Shown here: positions 9,781 through 21,539 of the stretch, one piece after another
Layout: every line of letters begins with the position of its first letter
Position numbering within the stretch: position 1 is the first letter of the stretch
Source of the DNA: Cladorhizidae sp. MBARI D1340-BT2
Lineage: Eukaryota > Porifera > Demospongiae > Poecilosclerida > Cladorhizidae
Length of the DNA: 64,000 bases
Direction of reading: 5' to 3'
NCBI GenBank assembly: GCA_028752905.1
Contig: JAQNBH010000010.1
Span: forward strand, 28,706,970 to 28,770,969
Notes under the pieces: generated by a model
What the model was told of the DNA's origin: nothing
The model's input: the letters and a program-made list of their open reading frames with translations, nothing else
Databases searched by the model: none
Made by a program: the position numbers and the translations under genes

Positions 9781-11100
9781 CAGTGGGGTTCAATTAAATT
9801 TGATGTGACAAGTTAACTAATTAATTCAAATAAATTTGAAATGACAGTTTAACTAAACAATTCAACTAAAATTGACATGACAAGTTAACTAAAATGAACT
9901 AATTGTGAATTAAATAATGAGACCATAAGATTGGCTTTTTTAGGCAAGTCCGTTCATTTCATCATGTTCGTTTTTCCCACCTCCTTGGAAGTGGGCTTTG
10001 AAAATTCTATTTGAGGGCTTTGAAAACTCTATTTGAGGACTTTTTCAGTTTCATCTGACCTTATTTTCGGGTTTTGTGGCCACTGGTTTGATACACACCC
10101 ACATTGGTACTGCTATTTACTTTGTCAAGAAGAATTCAAACAAAAGCTCTGGAAAACAAAAGTATGGAGTCATGAAGAGTTACGAAGGATCTTCTGGGTT
10201 AGAATCGTGGGATAAGAAGAGATATCTAGAAGCTGAAGACTCAAATGATGCTGGAAATTTGGAACTATAGTATTAACGGCTTTACCGTTTATGCTCCCTC
10301 CCTCAGATGGCGTCTGTAGCTGGTCCTTCCCTAGCACTGGCTATCACATGCCTGCCTGCTCCTGTGTCAACCCTGCTCGGTCACTGTTTTTTCTGTTGAG
10401 TCTGTGTGTTGCTGATGAAATAGTGCAAGAATGATAGTCTTGATCAAGAGCAAAATGAGGGGTTTACAACCACCCTGGATCTACCCCTGCCCCTGGAGTT
10501 TCTCATTCAAAGAAATGTGTATTCCCGACATTATTCACAGTTTTGCTCACTCAATTTTTGTCCATAGTATATAATTTTTATATCATTTGAATGCTCTCTT
10601 CAAAATGAATGATAACTTTTTCAATCCAGCCAATTTTCCATGAGATACGGTTCATTCTGTGGGCTCATTTTTCCTGCTGAATGAAAAAGGGGGGCGGGGA
10701 TTTTTATTAGAAACTGACTGACAGCAACATAAATGGCAAGTCTTGATGAAGGCTGAAAATTTGTAAAAAAAACCCCTCTGTACTATTAGTGTGTCAGCTG
10801 TCAGCCAGATGTTGATGGCAACAGTGCTTTGCCTAGAGGCTATAAATATCATTGGAAAGCACAGAGAATGAGCTACCTTTTGAGATCAAAACCATTCATA
10901 ATGGATGAAGCATTAAATTGGTGACCACAAATATGGTCTATGCCCCCTTAATTCAATTTTAATTCAACTTTGAATTAATGGACCTCAAAAACCAGTTTAA
11001 ATAAATAAAATAACTGTGACAAAATAACTAAACCAGTTGAATTAAATATTCCCAAATGACAGTCTAACTAATTCAACTTTGAATTAATTGAACCCCACTG
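9781..11100. mobile_element. Non-autonomous hAT element with perfect 8-bp target duplication
   Basis: The element starts CAGTGGGGTTCAATTAA and ends TTAATTCAATTGAAC-type sequence finishing GAACCCCACTG, giving inverted ends of at least 17 bp with further subterminal inverted similarity. The flanks are identical 8-mers, ACAACTAG at 9773-9780 and 11,101-11,108, the hallmark length of hAT insertion. Inside 1.32 kb there is no transposase; short open frames at 10,033-10,270 and 10,652-10,852 resemble nothing I know. A hAT-end-like CCTGGATCTACCCCTG lies near 10,474, possibly part of another truncated element. Confidence 0.92.
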
Positions 11101-11180
11101 ACAACTAGCTAGATGAAATGACCTAGCTAAAACTATCAACTTCGAGCACCTATGTAACAAACTGGTTAGCTCATCCACAT

Positions 11181-12472
11181 AATAATACTTACTTGGAGTC
11201 TATCTTCACTTGTCTTGCCATCTCAAAAGATTCTTCTAGCCTCGTGTTGGGTAGAAAGTTAGGAGATAGTCTGAATATCACTCATTACGCTCACCTCAAC
11301 AAGCCTAATTTTTTTTTTTAAGTTGTTAATTAATAGCAGTTACAATAGCCAAGTTGCATGTGGGCATAAGAATGTTAACTGAAAATTTTAATTGCCGTGA
11401 CATCACAAGTGGGTGCTGCGGTTGCGAACTACTGTCGGGATCAGGATAAAAACATTTTAAAACTCCCGCCACGCGCATGCAATAACTGCTATTCCAATTT
11501 ATTGTAAGTATGGTTGACTCCAGAACTCCAGCAAGTCTTTGTTTGAAGTCAGAAGGCTAAGCGTCCTGAGATACTTTGACTTTTGTTCAGAAAGACTGGC
11601 CATAGTGGAAGCACAAGAGCAAGCGATCCAACTGCCTCTTTCCACAGGATACCGATTCCGAAGGAATCAGCAAAGAGAGCTCTCTGGATGCTACTGTTTG
11701 AGTTGAGTTGAGGCAGAGATAACGGCAAGTATTCCTGTTTGTTCAAGACATTTTCCTGGTCGAGATGTAAGTCAGACACTTAGTGTAACTCTAGGGAAAC
11801 AATTTGCATCTCCAATTAAGTTAGGACCAAGAGCAAAGCGAGCAAAGGAAAGGGATGGGCAGAGACTATTTAGAGAACATAGCATGACACCTGTAACTGC
11901 AGATCAGTAACTTCAGCATTGCGCATATCCCCCCTCAAGTACATACTGCAGTGGTAGGAGTGCAGTTTTTAAGCGACTATCATGTACACGAATTACCATG
12001 GTTCCAGTGGTTCACAGAGTACTCCAGCTGGAAGTCTAGTTATTTACCATGCACTTTTGGCCGTATTGAGATGTTGGAGGCAGAAAATACAAGCCCCAAA
12101 AAGAAGCAGAATGTCAAAAACTACTTCAGAATAGAGAGCATACAGCACAATGATAAGCTGATTTTTTTTCATACTGGGTTTTTCTAAATTGCATGGCAGT
12201 CTTTGTATTTTTTTGGACCAGTTGTCAATCAGCTTAATTATTGGGGTTCAAAGGAAGGTGGCCGACATCGACATCGTAGAAGAAAGATAGATCCAAATAA
12301 TCTTTTTTTTCTCACCTGCAAATTAAAGCTGATTCCTTTCCTTGACATTGGTAGCAGTGGGGGCTTGAAAAAACAACCCTGAATAGCTAGTGTTGAGGTA
12401 TTGGGTTTTTTGTTGTTGTTATTGGCAGAGGTGGGTGAAGGTTGAGCAGTGAGGACCAGAGGGACTCTTGCC
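11181..12472. other. Spacer before the retrotransposon
   Basis: No gene recognised. It may hold the 5' LTR and leader of the following retrotransposon, but I could not match it to any sequence after 16,140. A homopurine-rich stretch and short open frames without familiar motifs are present. Confidence 0.4.
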
Positions 12473-12496
12473 ATGTCCAAAGCACAGTTTACGAGG

Positions 12497-13400
12497 CCTC
12501 CAGATCGACAAGCTGAGGGTCGACAAGGAGGAGCGGAGGAGAGCAGAGGAGTGGGACAGGCAAGCCGAAATCCAGGAGCGGCTTATGTAGAGCCAGGCTG
12601 AAGAGCAGGAAAGGCTGATTCAGTTACTGACCGAGACCCGAGTACCACCAAGGCAACAGTTGCCAGTGGTAGGCCCGGCCCCCTGCACCCCAAAAGTCAT
12701 GGTACACAAGTTCCAGGAAGGTGTCGATGACATGGGGGCCTTCCTGGCTGCTTCAAAGGCAAAAACAACTGCTGGAGGGTGGCATTTACCACAATGGACG
12801 CCTTCCTGTGTGGCTCATTATCAGGAGTGGGGTTGACGGTCATTGGTACTGTGCCTGCAATTCAACAGACTGAGTATCAGGCCGTAAAGGAGGTTTAACT
12901 TCGCGAATACCGGATAACCACTGAGACATTTCGAAAGCGCACATTCGAGATTCCTTTCGATCAGGCTCAGCCAGACACATGGCTCGTACAACATCGCCAA
13001 AACTTTCATCAGTGGTTGGAAGCGTTCCCCCTCACTGACTGGAGACCATGTTGATGGAGATAACTTTGAAGCATTTGCTCCGCTGGACAGGTGCAAATGC
13101 GGAACCTCAACCCGGAGAACTTTGAGGAGTTAAGTTAAGCTCTTGGCCAACCAGACAAGGAAAGAGCCAGAGCCACAAAGATCTATAGGGAGAGCGACCA
13201 AGAGAGAGAGAACTCAACCCCAGACTCCTATCCGGCCGGGACTTCAAACACAGGCCCCCAGAAGAATTGGCTGGGATAGACTATACAGAGAGGGAGTCCA
13301 GGGAGTGGAGAGAATCTACCCATATCCCAGAGAAGTAATCAGGAAGTCAGATGCTTCCAGTGTAATCGGCTCGGGCATATCAAGAGAGACTGCCAGGTAA
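12497..13400 (+). pseudogene. gag polyprotein remnant with CCHC zinc knuckle
   Basis: A charged helix (LRVDKEERRRAEEWDRQAE) leads to VHKFQEGVDDMGAFLAA (about 12,700), the conserved gag entry motif, and to EYQAVKEV and YRITTETFRKRTFE (about 12,870-12,950). A Cys-His knuckle, CFQCNRLGHIKRDC, lies at about 13,352-13,393. Gag forms the particle and the knuckle binds RNA. An in-frame TAG after ERLM (about 12,585), a TAA near 12,896 and frame shifts disrupt it. Confidence 0.75.
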
Positions 13401-13429
13401 AGTTAGAGCAGGCGCAGCTGCTGGACGAA

Positions 13430-14860
13430 ACAACCAGGGAGAATACCTCAAACCGTTGGACAAGGAGGGCCAATCTCAATGGCAGGACCATGAAGGTGTG
13501 GTTGGATACAGTGTGTACGAAGTCAGTGGTGCATGCCAGGTGTATACCAACAGGAGCAAGACTGTGGTGGAGCATACCATATGTGCCACAGCCACTTCCA
13601 GAGAAACTTGCTCCCAGCAGCCATGGTGGTTCTGTAACTGGCTGGGAGGACGTATCACTTCACAGTAGGTATTTCGCCTTACCTACCCATAGATATGTTG
13701 ATGGGACAGGATGTCCGTCAGCTGAAAGAGTTGCTGGCAAGAGTGAATTCGGAGGAGGCACGACTCGCCAGAGAGGGCACTACCGAAGTGACCCTAGTTT
13801 CTACCAGAGCTCAGGCACAAACCTGGGTGCACGTAGAGGAGGCGTCACTGGCTCAACAGACCAATCACGAGGTCATGCTGACCGACCCCACAGATGGGAG
13901 CCGTGAGGGAAACTAACTTCCCTACGAATTTGAGGATGAATTATTTGAGAAGAAGCATGTGGAGAAGGAACATCAGGATGGAAGCGGGACGGAGACGGTG
14001 GTACTCCCCGACCAATTACCCCCAGACTAGTTGCTGGCATTGCAACAAACTGACCCATCTTTGGAGAAGATAAGAGAACAAGCAGACCGAGGTGAAGAAC
14101 CAAGAACCCTACCTTTGGGAAAAGGGACTGCTCATGAGAAAGTCGCTCACTGTGGATGGGAAGAATTTGGTGGTGGTGCCACGCGAAGCAAGGACAGAGA
14201 TCCTGAATATGGCCCACAACCCCCCCACAGCCGGACACTTCAGACAAGCAAGGATGCTCTCTACCATCCGTCAAAGTATGGACTGGCCGAATATCGCCTC
14301 CGACGTAAGGTCCATGTGTATGTCGTGTCCGATTTGCCAGAAAGCTAAACCCGTAACCCACCAAAGAGCACCCCTACACTCCCTACTCATAACCATTTCG
14401 AACGAGTGGCCATGTATATTTTTGTGACCCTAAAAAGAACAAGCGGAGGGAATAAGTATGTGCTAATAATAATGAGGACTAAGCCACCTAATGGCCAGAA
14501 GTGTTTCCTCTCAAGAATATCTCAAATGAGACGTTTCAGGGATGTTTGGTGGAGGTTTTGCTAGGTTAGTGAAATCCTCTCTGATAATGGGTAGCAACTT
14601 TATATCTTGCACCAAGACACAGTTTACGGGCATACATCAGATTAAGACCTCCCCATACCATCCCCAAATATATGGTATGGTGGAGATATTCAACGCTACG
14701 ATGAAGCGTTTGCTCAGGAAGTTAACCCAGAAGAGTGAGAGTGAGTGGGACCAATGTTTACCGTTTGTGGTATTGGCGTACGTGGGGACAGTGCATAGCA
14801 CAACTGGGTTGAACTGTTGTATGGGAGGAAGATGCCCACCACCACGATCGATGCACTAGC
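13430..14860 (+). pseudogene. pol remnant: protease and integrase
   Basis: The protease shows KVWLDTVCTKSVV (13,490), where the usual DTG or DSG is changed to DTV, and later a PYLPIDMLMGQDV segment (13,680). The integrase N-terminal zinc finger reads H-x-n-H then C-x2-C (AHNPPTAGHFRQAR ... CMSCPICQKAK, 14,200-14,345). The core follows: the first Asp region reads VAMYIFVTLKR (Asp lost), the second keeps SDNG (about 14,581), and the Glu lies in GMVEIFNATMKRLLRKL (14,680). A C-terminal IKAWHSP segment follows at 15,210. The core would join cDNA to host DNA. Several frames are needed to read it, so it is dead. Confidence 0.78.
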
Positions 14861-15299
14861 ATGTTATTGGAGAGAGAAACAGGGAGAGGAAGGAATAGGG
14901 GTCATTGAGTACCTAAGAATATTGAGGGAGAAGTTTGACCTAGTTCGGGAGGTAGCAGCAAATAATGAGATACAAGCCAAACAAGCCCATAAGTAAATCA
15001 CGATAGGAAGGCTACCAACAGGAAATTTAACGTGGAAGATTTTGTGTTAGTCTTCCAACCACGGAAGTTGAGCTAGCTCCAAAATGAATGTAGGCGATCG
15101 GTGATCATTACTCGGAAGCTCACAGAGGTAACTTACCAAGTGGATTTCGGGGAGGCGTCACGAAGGTTCAGGAAATTCCACATAAATGGAATCAAGGCAT
15201 GGCACTCTCCAGTACCAGCTGTGTTGTTAACCATAGACAACGAATCAAGCGAACCCGAACCTGATGAAATGACCAAATGTGAGGAGCCTCTGTCTTAGC

Positions 15300-16140
15300 T
15301 TCAACCCTACCAATGAGAAGCACTGCAACGGCTGAAGGACGAGTTCAGCGAGGTGATTAGACCGGGAAAGATGTAGAGCACACCATTAACACTGGGGATG
15401 CTTCTCCCATCAGACTACCATCCTACAGGTGCCAACACTCTTCCCACAAGTTCCAACGTAATGAAATAAAGACATTAATGGAAGAGAATATCATCACCCC
15501 TTCCAGAAGCCCCTGGGCCGCCCCAGTGGTCTTAGTAGCAAAAAAAGATGGAACCAAACGATTATGCGTGGACTTTCGAAAGTTAAATCTCGCAGATCTC
15601 TATCCCATACCAAGAATCGAGGTACATATCGATGGTATAGGAAAATCCGAGTGGATCACCGCCCTGGACTTGACCAAAGGCTACGGCAGGTGCCAATGGA
15701 GAAATTGAGCAGAGAGAAAACAGCCTTCATAACCCTGTGGGGGTAAATATGAATTTGTAACCTTGCCATTCGGGCTGGAATTTGCCCCATCAACTTTTCG
15801 ACGGTTGATGGACCAGGTTCTCCATGACACCCACCAGTATGCGGCAGCCCACTTAGACGATATTATCGTCCACATCAAACATAGTAAGTCTGACCCATCT
15901 AAGGGAAGTGTTCGAGAGATTACGACAAGCAGGCTTGAGGATAAAGGTTGCTTTGCGTGCAACTCATGTACATACCTAGGAGATTTGGGGAAAGGGCCAG
16001 ATCAATCCCGTGGTCTCTCAAGAGAACGTTGTTTTCTGCTAGAGGAAGGGAAGATGTCGGGGAATAATACTGAAACACCACAAGAGCAATCATCCCTGAC
16101 TGAACTCAATGGGAAAACGACTCATCCTAAACAGGGTTAA
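15300..16140 (+). pseudogene. pol remnant: reverse transcriptase downstream of integrase
   Basis: Motifs in order: SRSPWAAPVVLVAKKDGTK and RLCVDFRKLN (15,500-15,590), ITALDLTKGY (15,655), a one-base loss before the QVPME segment, FVTLPFGLEFAPSTFRRLMD (15,757), the catalytic box as HLDD instead of YxDD (15,850), then a LREVFERLRQAGLRIK frame and TYLGDLGKG. Gypsy reverse transcriptase normally lies before integrase. Ribonuclease H is missing. Confidence 0.82.
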
Positions 16141-16529
16141 CCACAAGGTCACGAGACAGCACAAATGGTTTATTAAGCAAAGTACAGTATCTATTACATC
16201 ACTTACGTATAAGGATGAATCGAAGGTTCGAAGACAGACGGAACACTTGGATTGGACAGCAAAATGAGCCGAGCTAAAATAATTTATATAAGGAGTTTGT
16301 TAGAAAGTAACGGGAGTCGGACTAGTATGTATTTGCTTATTGGCTATATGCTCTTTGGATCATATACTTTATTTGTAATGATGAAGATACTAGTACGGCT
16401 ATATAATCACTAGATACGGCGAGCTAGGCATCGCAGGGAAAGCCCAGAGGTCTGAGTGGCTGGGACAACCCTCCTCCCCCCCCCCCCCCCGCCCCACCAG
16501 ACCAAGGGACAGGGGTATTCCTTTCCCTG
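16141..16529. other. Spacer with C-rich run
   Basis: No gene recognised. A long C run near 16,475-16,490 may be prone to length variation. The retrotransposon 3' end and the left end of the next element may lie here, but neither is visible. Confidence 0.4.
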
Positions 16530-17138
16530 ACCACCTTTAGTGGATCAAGTACTTGGAAGATTGCCTTCTACTTTCAAGAAAAAATTTCCAACAACTTACG
16601 CTATTATTGATGGTAGTGAAATTTTCATTGAAACACTCTCAGACTTACACATGCAGTCTCCTTAACATGGAGTCAGTACAAGCTTCATAACACAGTGAAA
16701 TTTTTGGTTGCATGTATATAGCCCAAATGGAGCAATATGCCAGGCTCCATATCAGATGTTGAACTCACACATGTGAGTGTGGTTTTCTGACTACTCTACA
16801 AGATAAGCTTGTTATTTCGACAGAGGGTTCACTATTAAAGATAATTATGCTAAAGGGACTTCATATTAAACTGAACATTTCTCTATGTATGAAGCCAGTT
16901 GCCAGCAGACGAGATTCAATTGGGAAGAAAAATAGCTTCTCTTCGAATCCACGTTGAACGAGCTATTGGTAGAATGAAAACATACAGCATATTGAAGCAA
17001 ACCACCTTTGTCTATGGCTCGTATACCAACCAAATTGTCTTTGTTTGGGAATTCTTGACAAACTTCAAGCCAGCACTAGTACCAAGTTCTGATGAATACA
17101 ACGCGAGCGACTTAGAGGTATTTCGAACAGCTTTCTGA
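16530..17138 (+). pseudogene. DDE (DDE_4, ISL2EU/Harbinger-type) transposase, C-terminal half
   Basis: The frame reads LPSTFKKKFPTTYAIIDGSE (first Asp, about 16,610), a WLHVYSPNGAI segment, FDRGFTIKDNYAKG (second Asp in the usual ADRGF box, about 16,818), then an open run from 16,899 with IASLRIHVERAIGRMKTYSI (catalytic Glu in the RIHVERAIGR box) and a terminal LTNFKPALV. All three acidic positions of a DDE transposase are still seen, although frame changes lie between them. The paired minus-strand nuclease gene next door makes an ISL2EU-like element the best reading; Harbinger is the alternative. Confidence 0.8.
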
Positions 17139-17514
17139 TTGTGACTCAGATGAGTCAGATCGAGACACAGATGAAAATAATTTTAGAACCATTTGGTTTA
17201 AATGGTATAGCTATTAATTTTTGTTGTTCAGATTATATATGTTTTGTTCTTTGTTCAGTAAAGTTTGAAACATTACACCCATGAAATTATTACAGTTTGA
17301 AACACAATAGTTTGAAACACAATAACATGAAATTATCACAGTCAACATTATTACATCTGACAACGATTTCTTGCAGGTATTCTAAGAAAATGCATGGGAA
17401 TTACAATTTCAGGAGGAACACAGATGTCATAAAAAGAAACTAACTTTGGTAGTAACTCATCAAACCAAAACTTTTTATTGAAAAGTACTCACTTGACGCT
17501 CAGTCCTTTTTTGG

Positions 17515-18763
17515 TGTATATAGCTACCATGGTCGTTCACCAATGGCCATCTGTCCCTGCATTTGTGAATAGTACTGATTACGCTCTTTAATTCCAAGGT
17601 CTCCAATCCAACTTGCAGCAAAAACTAGAAGTGCCACATGCTTCTGAGGTGTACTATTTCTATGAAGATATGGATAATTGATCTCCAAAACCAAATGGCT
17701 GTTGTGTGGTTTGAAGGATCATAAACAGCTCCATCAGGTGATGCTCCTAGGCAGGGGAGTCTTTGTTGATCAGGAAACCAGATGGACTCACAGCTAAGTC
17801 AAGATGACCATGAGAGTATCGATAAGCCTTCAGTACAAGTTGTTTATTCTCAATGCCATATCGTGTTGCTGCTGTTGAGAAATTCTTCCGCTGAATAATA
17901 TGGAGGACTAAACTATCAGGAGGAGTGTTTAATTTCCGAATTAAAACATGTCTAAAATTAGAAGATGTGATAAGATATCTATGTACAGAAAACCAAAGAG
18001 GAGACATTTTGTTGTTCATGAGTGTTCCTTTCAATCTCTCGAGCCTCAGCCTCAGTAACTTGAAGACTGCTTGAAAGCATAATTATGTCCTTCAATCAGA
18101 TTTGGTACATTATATGATGATGGTGGTGGGATGATTGTTGTATTGAGGAACAAAAAGTAGAGAAATGCCACAACTATACCCCTTTTAACTTATAGAAAAG
18201 TTCGGGAAGGTTCAGTTCCTCTAAACTCATTCGGTCTTGGGTCAAACTCCTCTAACTGCTTAAATCTTTGCTTTTCAGGTCTTGCATATATAGTCATGCT
18301 TTTCAAAGCTAGCTTCAGACATAGGCAATGCACTCTCCTTTCGCTTTTTTGGAGGCTTCCATTGGCAAGGTAGAGGTGTAATAGGTGTCACATCCTCTTC
18401 CTTTTCCTCACCATGCTGGGCAGGAAGGAAATTCGTTTTCAACTGAAATCTTGCAGGTGTCAAAAATACCATACTAAAGCAATTATTAGATACTGAGGGA
18501 GAGAAGATTTACCCAGCAGCACATTCACATGTAGCTGAACAAATCTTAGCCAGAGCTCCTTCAAGGCCAAGAAGAATGTGCACATGATAGGTTCTAGACC
18601 TCATTGAAGTTTTCATTACAGAACGCACATGACAATAATGATATCTAGAAACATCAACATAAAGAATACAACTCTCCCGAAAATTCAAACAAAAACAGTT
18701 AAAAAAGCGCTTTAGATTGCCACTCATATCAGAATGGAAACAAGAAGACCATCTATACCACAA
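17515..18763 (-). pseudogene. SWIM/YqaJ-type nuclease gene of the ISL2EU-like element
   Basis: Minus strand, in order: a SWIM-type start (YHVHILLGLEGALAKIC then CECAAG, 18,509-18,763), a linker with PLPCQWKPPKKRK (18,275-18,472), TEAEAREIERNT (18,050), RYLITSSNFRHVLIRK (17,960), TRYGIENKQLVLKAY (17,860), an ASPDGAVYDPSN segment (17,745) and YYSQMQGQMAIGERPW (about 17,560). These are YqaJ recombinase/exonuclease landmarks; SPDG supplies a metal-binding Asp. The usual E-x-K box has become GFGDQL and the second half of the SWIM finger is not visible, so activity is unlikely. A 38-nt intron-like gap may lie at 18,473-18,510. The gene converges on the transposase at 16,530-17,138. Some eukaryotic ISL2EU transposons carry exactly this nuclease. 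Confidence 0.78.
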
Positions 18764-18789
18764 TAATTATTTATACATCGTGGTATATA

Positions 18790-21090
18790 ATTTTCAATAG
18801 TGACTTCTTTTTTAAAAAACTATAGTGCATTTCTTTTGATAGGTCAATTCAATATAATTATATATTATTAATTACATGCACACATGGGTGCAGACACTCA
18901 CAGATACATACAGACATACACATACATACACACACATACATAGAGTCATACACACATTACTTTTGAGTACTTAAACAAGTATTGATAAGTGTAGCACCTG
19001 AGTGTCTTGATGACTGCTAATGTAGTAGATGCATTTTAGAGTTAAAAAAAAAGTTAATCTCTGTTGTATTTCTGAGTTAATTATTTGCCATGCACTTCTC
19101 ATAAAAAATACATATAATAACATAGTGATAAAATAATTGGAGGTACATAGTAGATCCAGAGATAGGAAAGAATGGACCGATTATATACTTACAAAATCCA
19201 TTGGTTTTAAGAAGAGATGAAGAAATCCAAATATTTATAAATTATATTATATATTATAGGGGAAACATTTTAATAGCTGCCAATCTAGGAGAAAAAAAAT
19301 CAAAGGCATGCTCTACAATAAGAACATAATCACGAATAAACTTATTTGAGGCAATGAATCCATCAATCTCATTATAAGTTTGTAAGCTGTTCCAATTTGC
19401 CAAGTTTTCCAATTGCAGTGACAAAACTGTAGAGTTCAGTGGGTTCAATGGTTAGCTACCCCTTCTGTGAAAGGCTAGCATTATAATACCTTTTTAGATT
19501 TCAGATGGGTTCTCTTTCCCACACATAATTTGATCCAACTCTTACCTCCATATTTTCATGATTCTCTCCTCGTGAGCACAACATGATTAGATGATTTAAA
19601 TTATCATTTAGCTACGCCTTATAACAACATTAACCTACACCATTAATTTCAATTTTTGCTATCAACTGCAAAATTAATTAAATTACCATTGCAGTGAATG
19701 GTATTGGATTCTATAACTTTTGTTTAGTTATATTTAGACTTATATTTTCACTGACAAATTAAAGCAGTTAGGAATAGAGAAATATTTTATATCAATTATG
19801 AATAATAAAGCAAGTGGATGTTATACAGCTCTAATATATGACACTATGAACTACACCGAATACTCTGAAAATGAACAGGATGGCTAGTGAAAATTTCCAG
19901 TCAAAAACACAGCTCTTGCTTTAATATATTTTCTCCTTCTTTTCATGCTGAGAATAGGTTATTTTAAAAAGTACATGACACCTGCATGCAGAAGTATTAG
20001 TTCATCTTGGATATCACTTACTCTCTTCACCTGCAATAAAGTTGTCTGTTCGGTACCACATTAGAAAACCAAATTACCAAGAATAGCAAGTCATTGTTAT
20101 ATTAGACCATTTCAGTAAGTGAAGTTAAAAATATAAATAAAAGTGTGAGGAAATAAAATTAGTTAGTGTGGTGGCAGTATTGAGCGCTGGTTTTAATGTT
20201 AAAGAAGGGTAATCCAACATATACTCATACTAACCCTTTTTGTATTCCCCCCTCCCTGCCCTGCAGATGGTATAGTAGCTTTATTTCAGCTTTAGAACTG
20301 CCTGGTTGTCATTTCTAAGGTAATATCAGCTTATTTGTCTACTTATCTCCAGCTGAAACAGATGCACCCACTGTGGCAGAAACCACTTGGACAATTGCCA
20401 CCACTATGATGACCACACCTATGATGGAAGAGACTACATCCACAATAGAAGGAAATGGTATGGCATCTGGTACACAAAATATGCATGCATAAATTGACAT
20501 CTTTGTCATATATAGCAACATTCAATTCTGATTGACTAGAGCTGAAAGAGTAATTAGCTACACAATAGAAACATATTTTTTTGACGAAATCAATTTTTTA
20601 AGAATGTAGACCAGAAATATATAGCTTCTTTGGATTCTTTGTAATAATACCAAGTATAATATTGTTGCTCCAGGTATTGTGATGTACATCGTTTAATTCC
20701 TTTAATTGACATTTCATTTTTTTATTAACGGGTGAATCTAGCCCTCTTAGTGTATTTGGATGGAAAGCTGGTATTGGCATGCAGGGCTGATCTATGTCTA
20801 TATATTCACTGGATGTTCGACCATTTAAAAATAGAATGGGTCTTCAACTCTAAATAATGTAGGCTGACATAATCAAGGATGGTTGTCATAGTGAAGAGAA
20901 TGGTCAAGAGAATACCTAGCAGCAGCTAGACTTGCTCAGCTGCACTGCATAGAAGTGAGATCATGATTCACTCTTAATAGCTGTCTTGAACTTGTACTAG
21001 TAGCGGAATAAGCCATCCTGCAAACCAAGAGCTAATAAATCCGAGCAAGTCTTAAAACTCTCCTCTCCTATAGTCCCATCATATAATATG
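18790..21090 (+). repeat. Duplicated unit, copy B (left part)
   Basis: Aligns with copy C from about 25,010 to 27,240, starting in a GGTCAATTCAATAT-type word and a CA-rich microsatellite and ending in AAGCCATCCTGCAAACCAAG. It is interrupted by a LINE from 21,090 and resumes at 24,331-24,835. Without the insertion the unit is about 2.8 kb. It contains one stalk exon. Confidence 0.88.
20353..20457 (+). CDS. Thr-rich mucin-like stalk exon, copy B
   Basis: A 105-bp exon between TTATCTCCAG and GTATGGCATC. It starts with two bases completing a codon and ends with one, so it is phase 1-1 and can be added or skipped without changing frame. It encodes ETDAPTVAETTWTIATTMMT followed by TPMMEETTSTIEGN; about a third of residues are Thr, as in O-glycosylated stalks. 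Its phase fits copy C and the first definite receptor exon at 30,569. That it belongs to the receptor is inferred from phase and order. Confidence 0.6.
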
Positions 21091-21535
21091 GGTCTAATCC
21101 CACCACTTTTTTTCTCTAGAGGCAGTAGGAGAGTCCCAAAAAACAAAGGATGGACAGAAAGAATTCTTCCCTCTAGGACCATGGTAGGGAAGGCAGCTAA
21201 GATAGAGAAATGGGAGGAGCATTCAGTTGGGGTGCTTCAGCATGTCATTGAGATGTTGTTGTCTTAAACCATCAGGAACACCAGCCAACCAGCAGGGGAA
21301 GGAACTGATTGTTCAAGCAAAATCCCCTTCTGTAAGAGTCAATGGTACAGGAAAGACATAAGAGGTGGGTAGGATGGACCCATCAGGATGAGGGGATGCA
21401 TGCTTCTGTCGGCTAGTGACCAAAGTAGCTGGGAACATGGTAAGCAAGGACATGGCATCCGTGCTAACACCCAGGTAGCTGGGTTTGAAATTCGAGGGTG
21501 TGGGATGAGGCAAAGCAGCTAATCTTGCCACCAGG
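21090..21535 (-). pseudogene. LINE reverse transcriptase, inverted 5' part
   Basis: Read on the minus strand: LTLTEGDFA (21,313), GVPDGLRQQHLNDML (about 21,280-21,240, other frame), then HPLFFGTLLLPLEKKSGGIR (21,150-21,095). The order matches the N-terminal half of a non-LTR reverse transcriptase (GGPDGLRPQHL then FFGA...KKxGGIRPIA). It is inverted relative to the next LINE part and adjoins it at 21,535-21,540, as expected for twin priming. Confidence 0.7.
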
Positions 21536-21539
21536 AAGT

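Larger units (their letters stand above)
12473..16140 (+). mobile_element. Ty3/gypsy-type LTR retrotransposon remnant with copia-like domain order
   Basis: The + strand carries gag, a CCHC knuckle, aspartic protease, integrase zinc finger and core, and then reverse transcriptase. The sequence motifs are gypsy-like, but integrase precedes reverse transcriptase, as in Gmr1-clade elements and in Ty1/copia. Ribonuclease H and the 3' LTR are not recognisable after 16,140. Many frameshifts and stops make it inactive. No LTR pair was found by eye. Confidence 0.8.

Noticed and set aside
10033..10852. Small open frames inside the non-autonomous hAT
   Set aside because: Overlapping frames without familiar motifs or splice signals; not called as genes.
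12238..12480. Minus-strand open frame before gag
   Set aside because: Low-complexity peptide opposite the retrotransposon leader; no support.
19254..19448. Minus-strand open frame in copy B
   Set aside because: The matching region in copy C is not open, so it is not conserved as coding.
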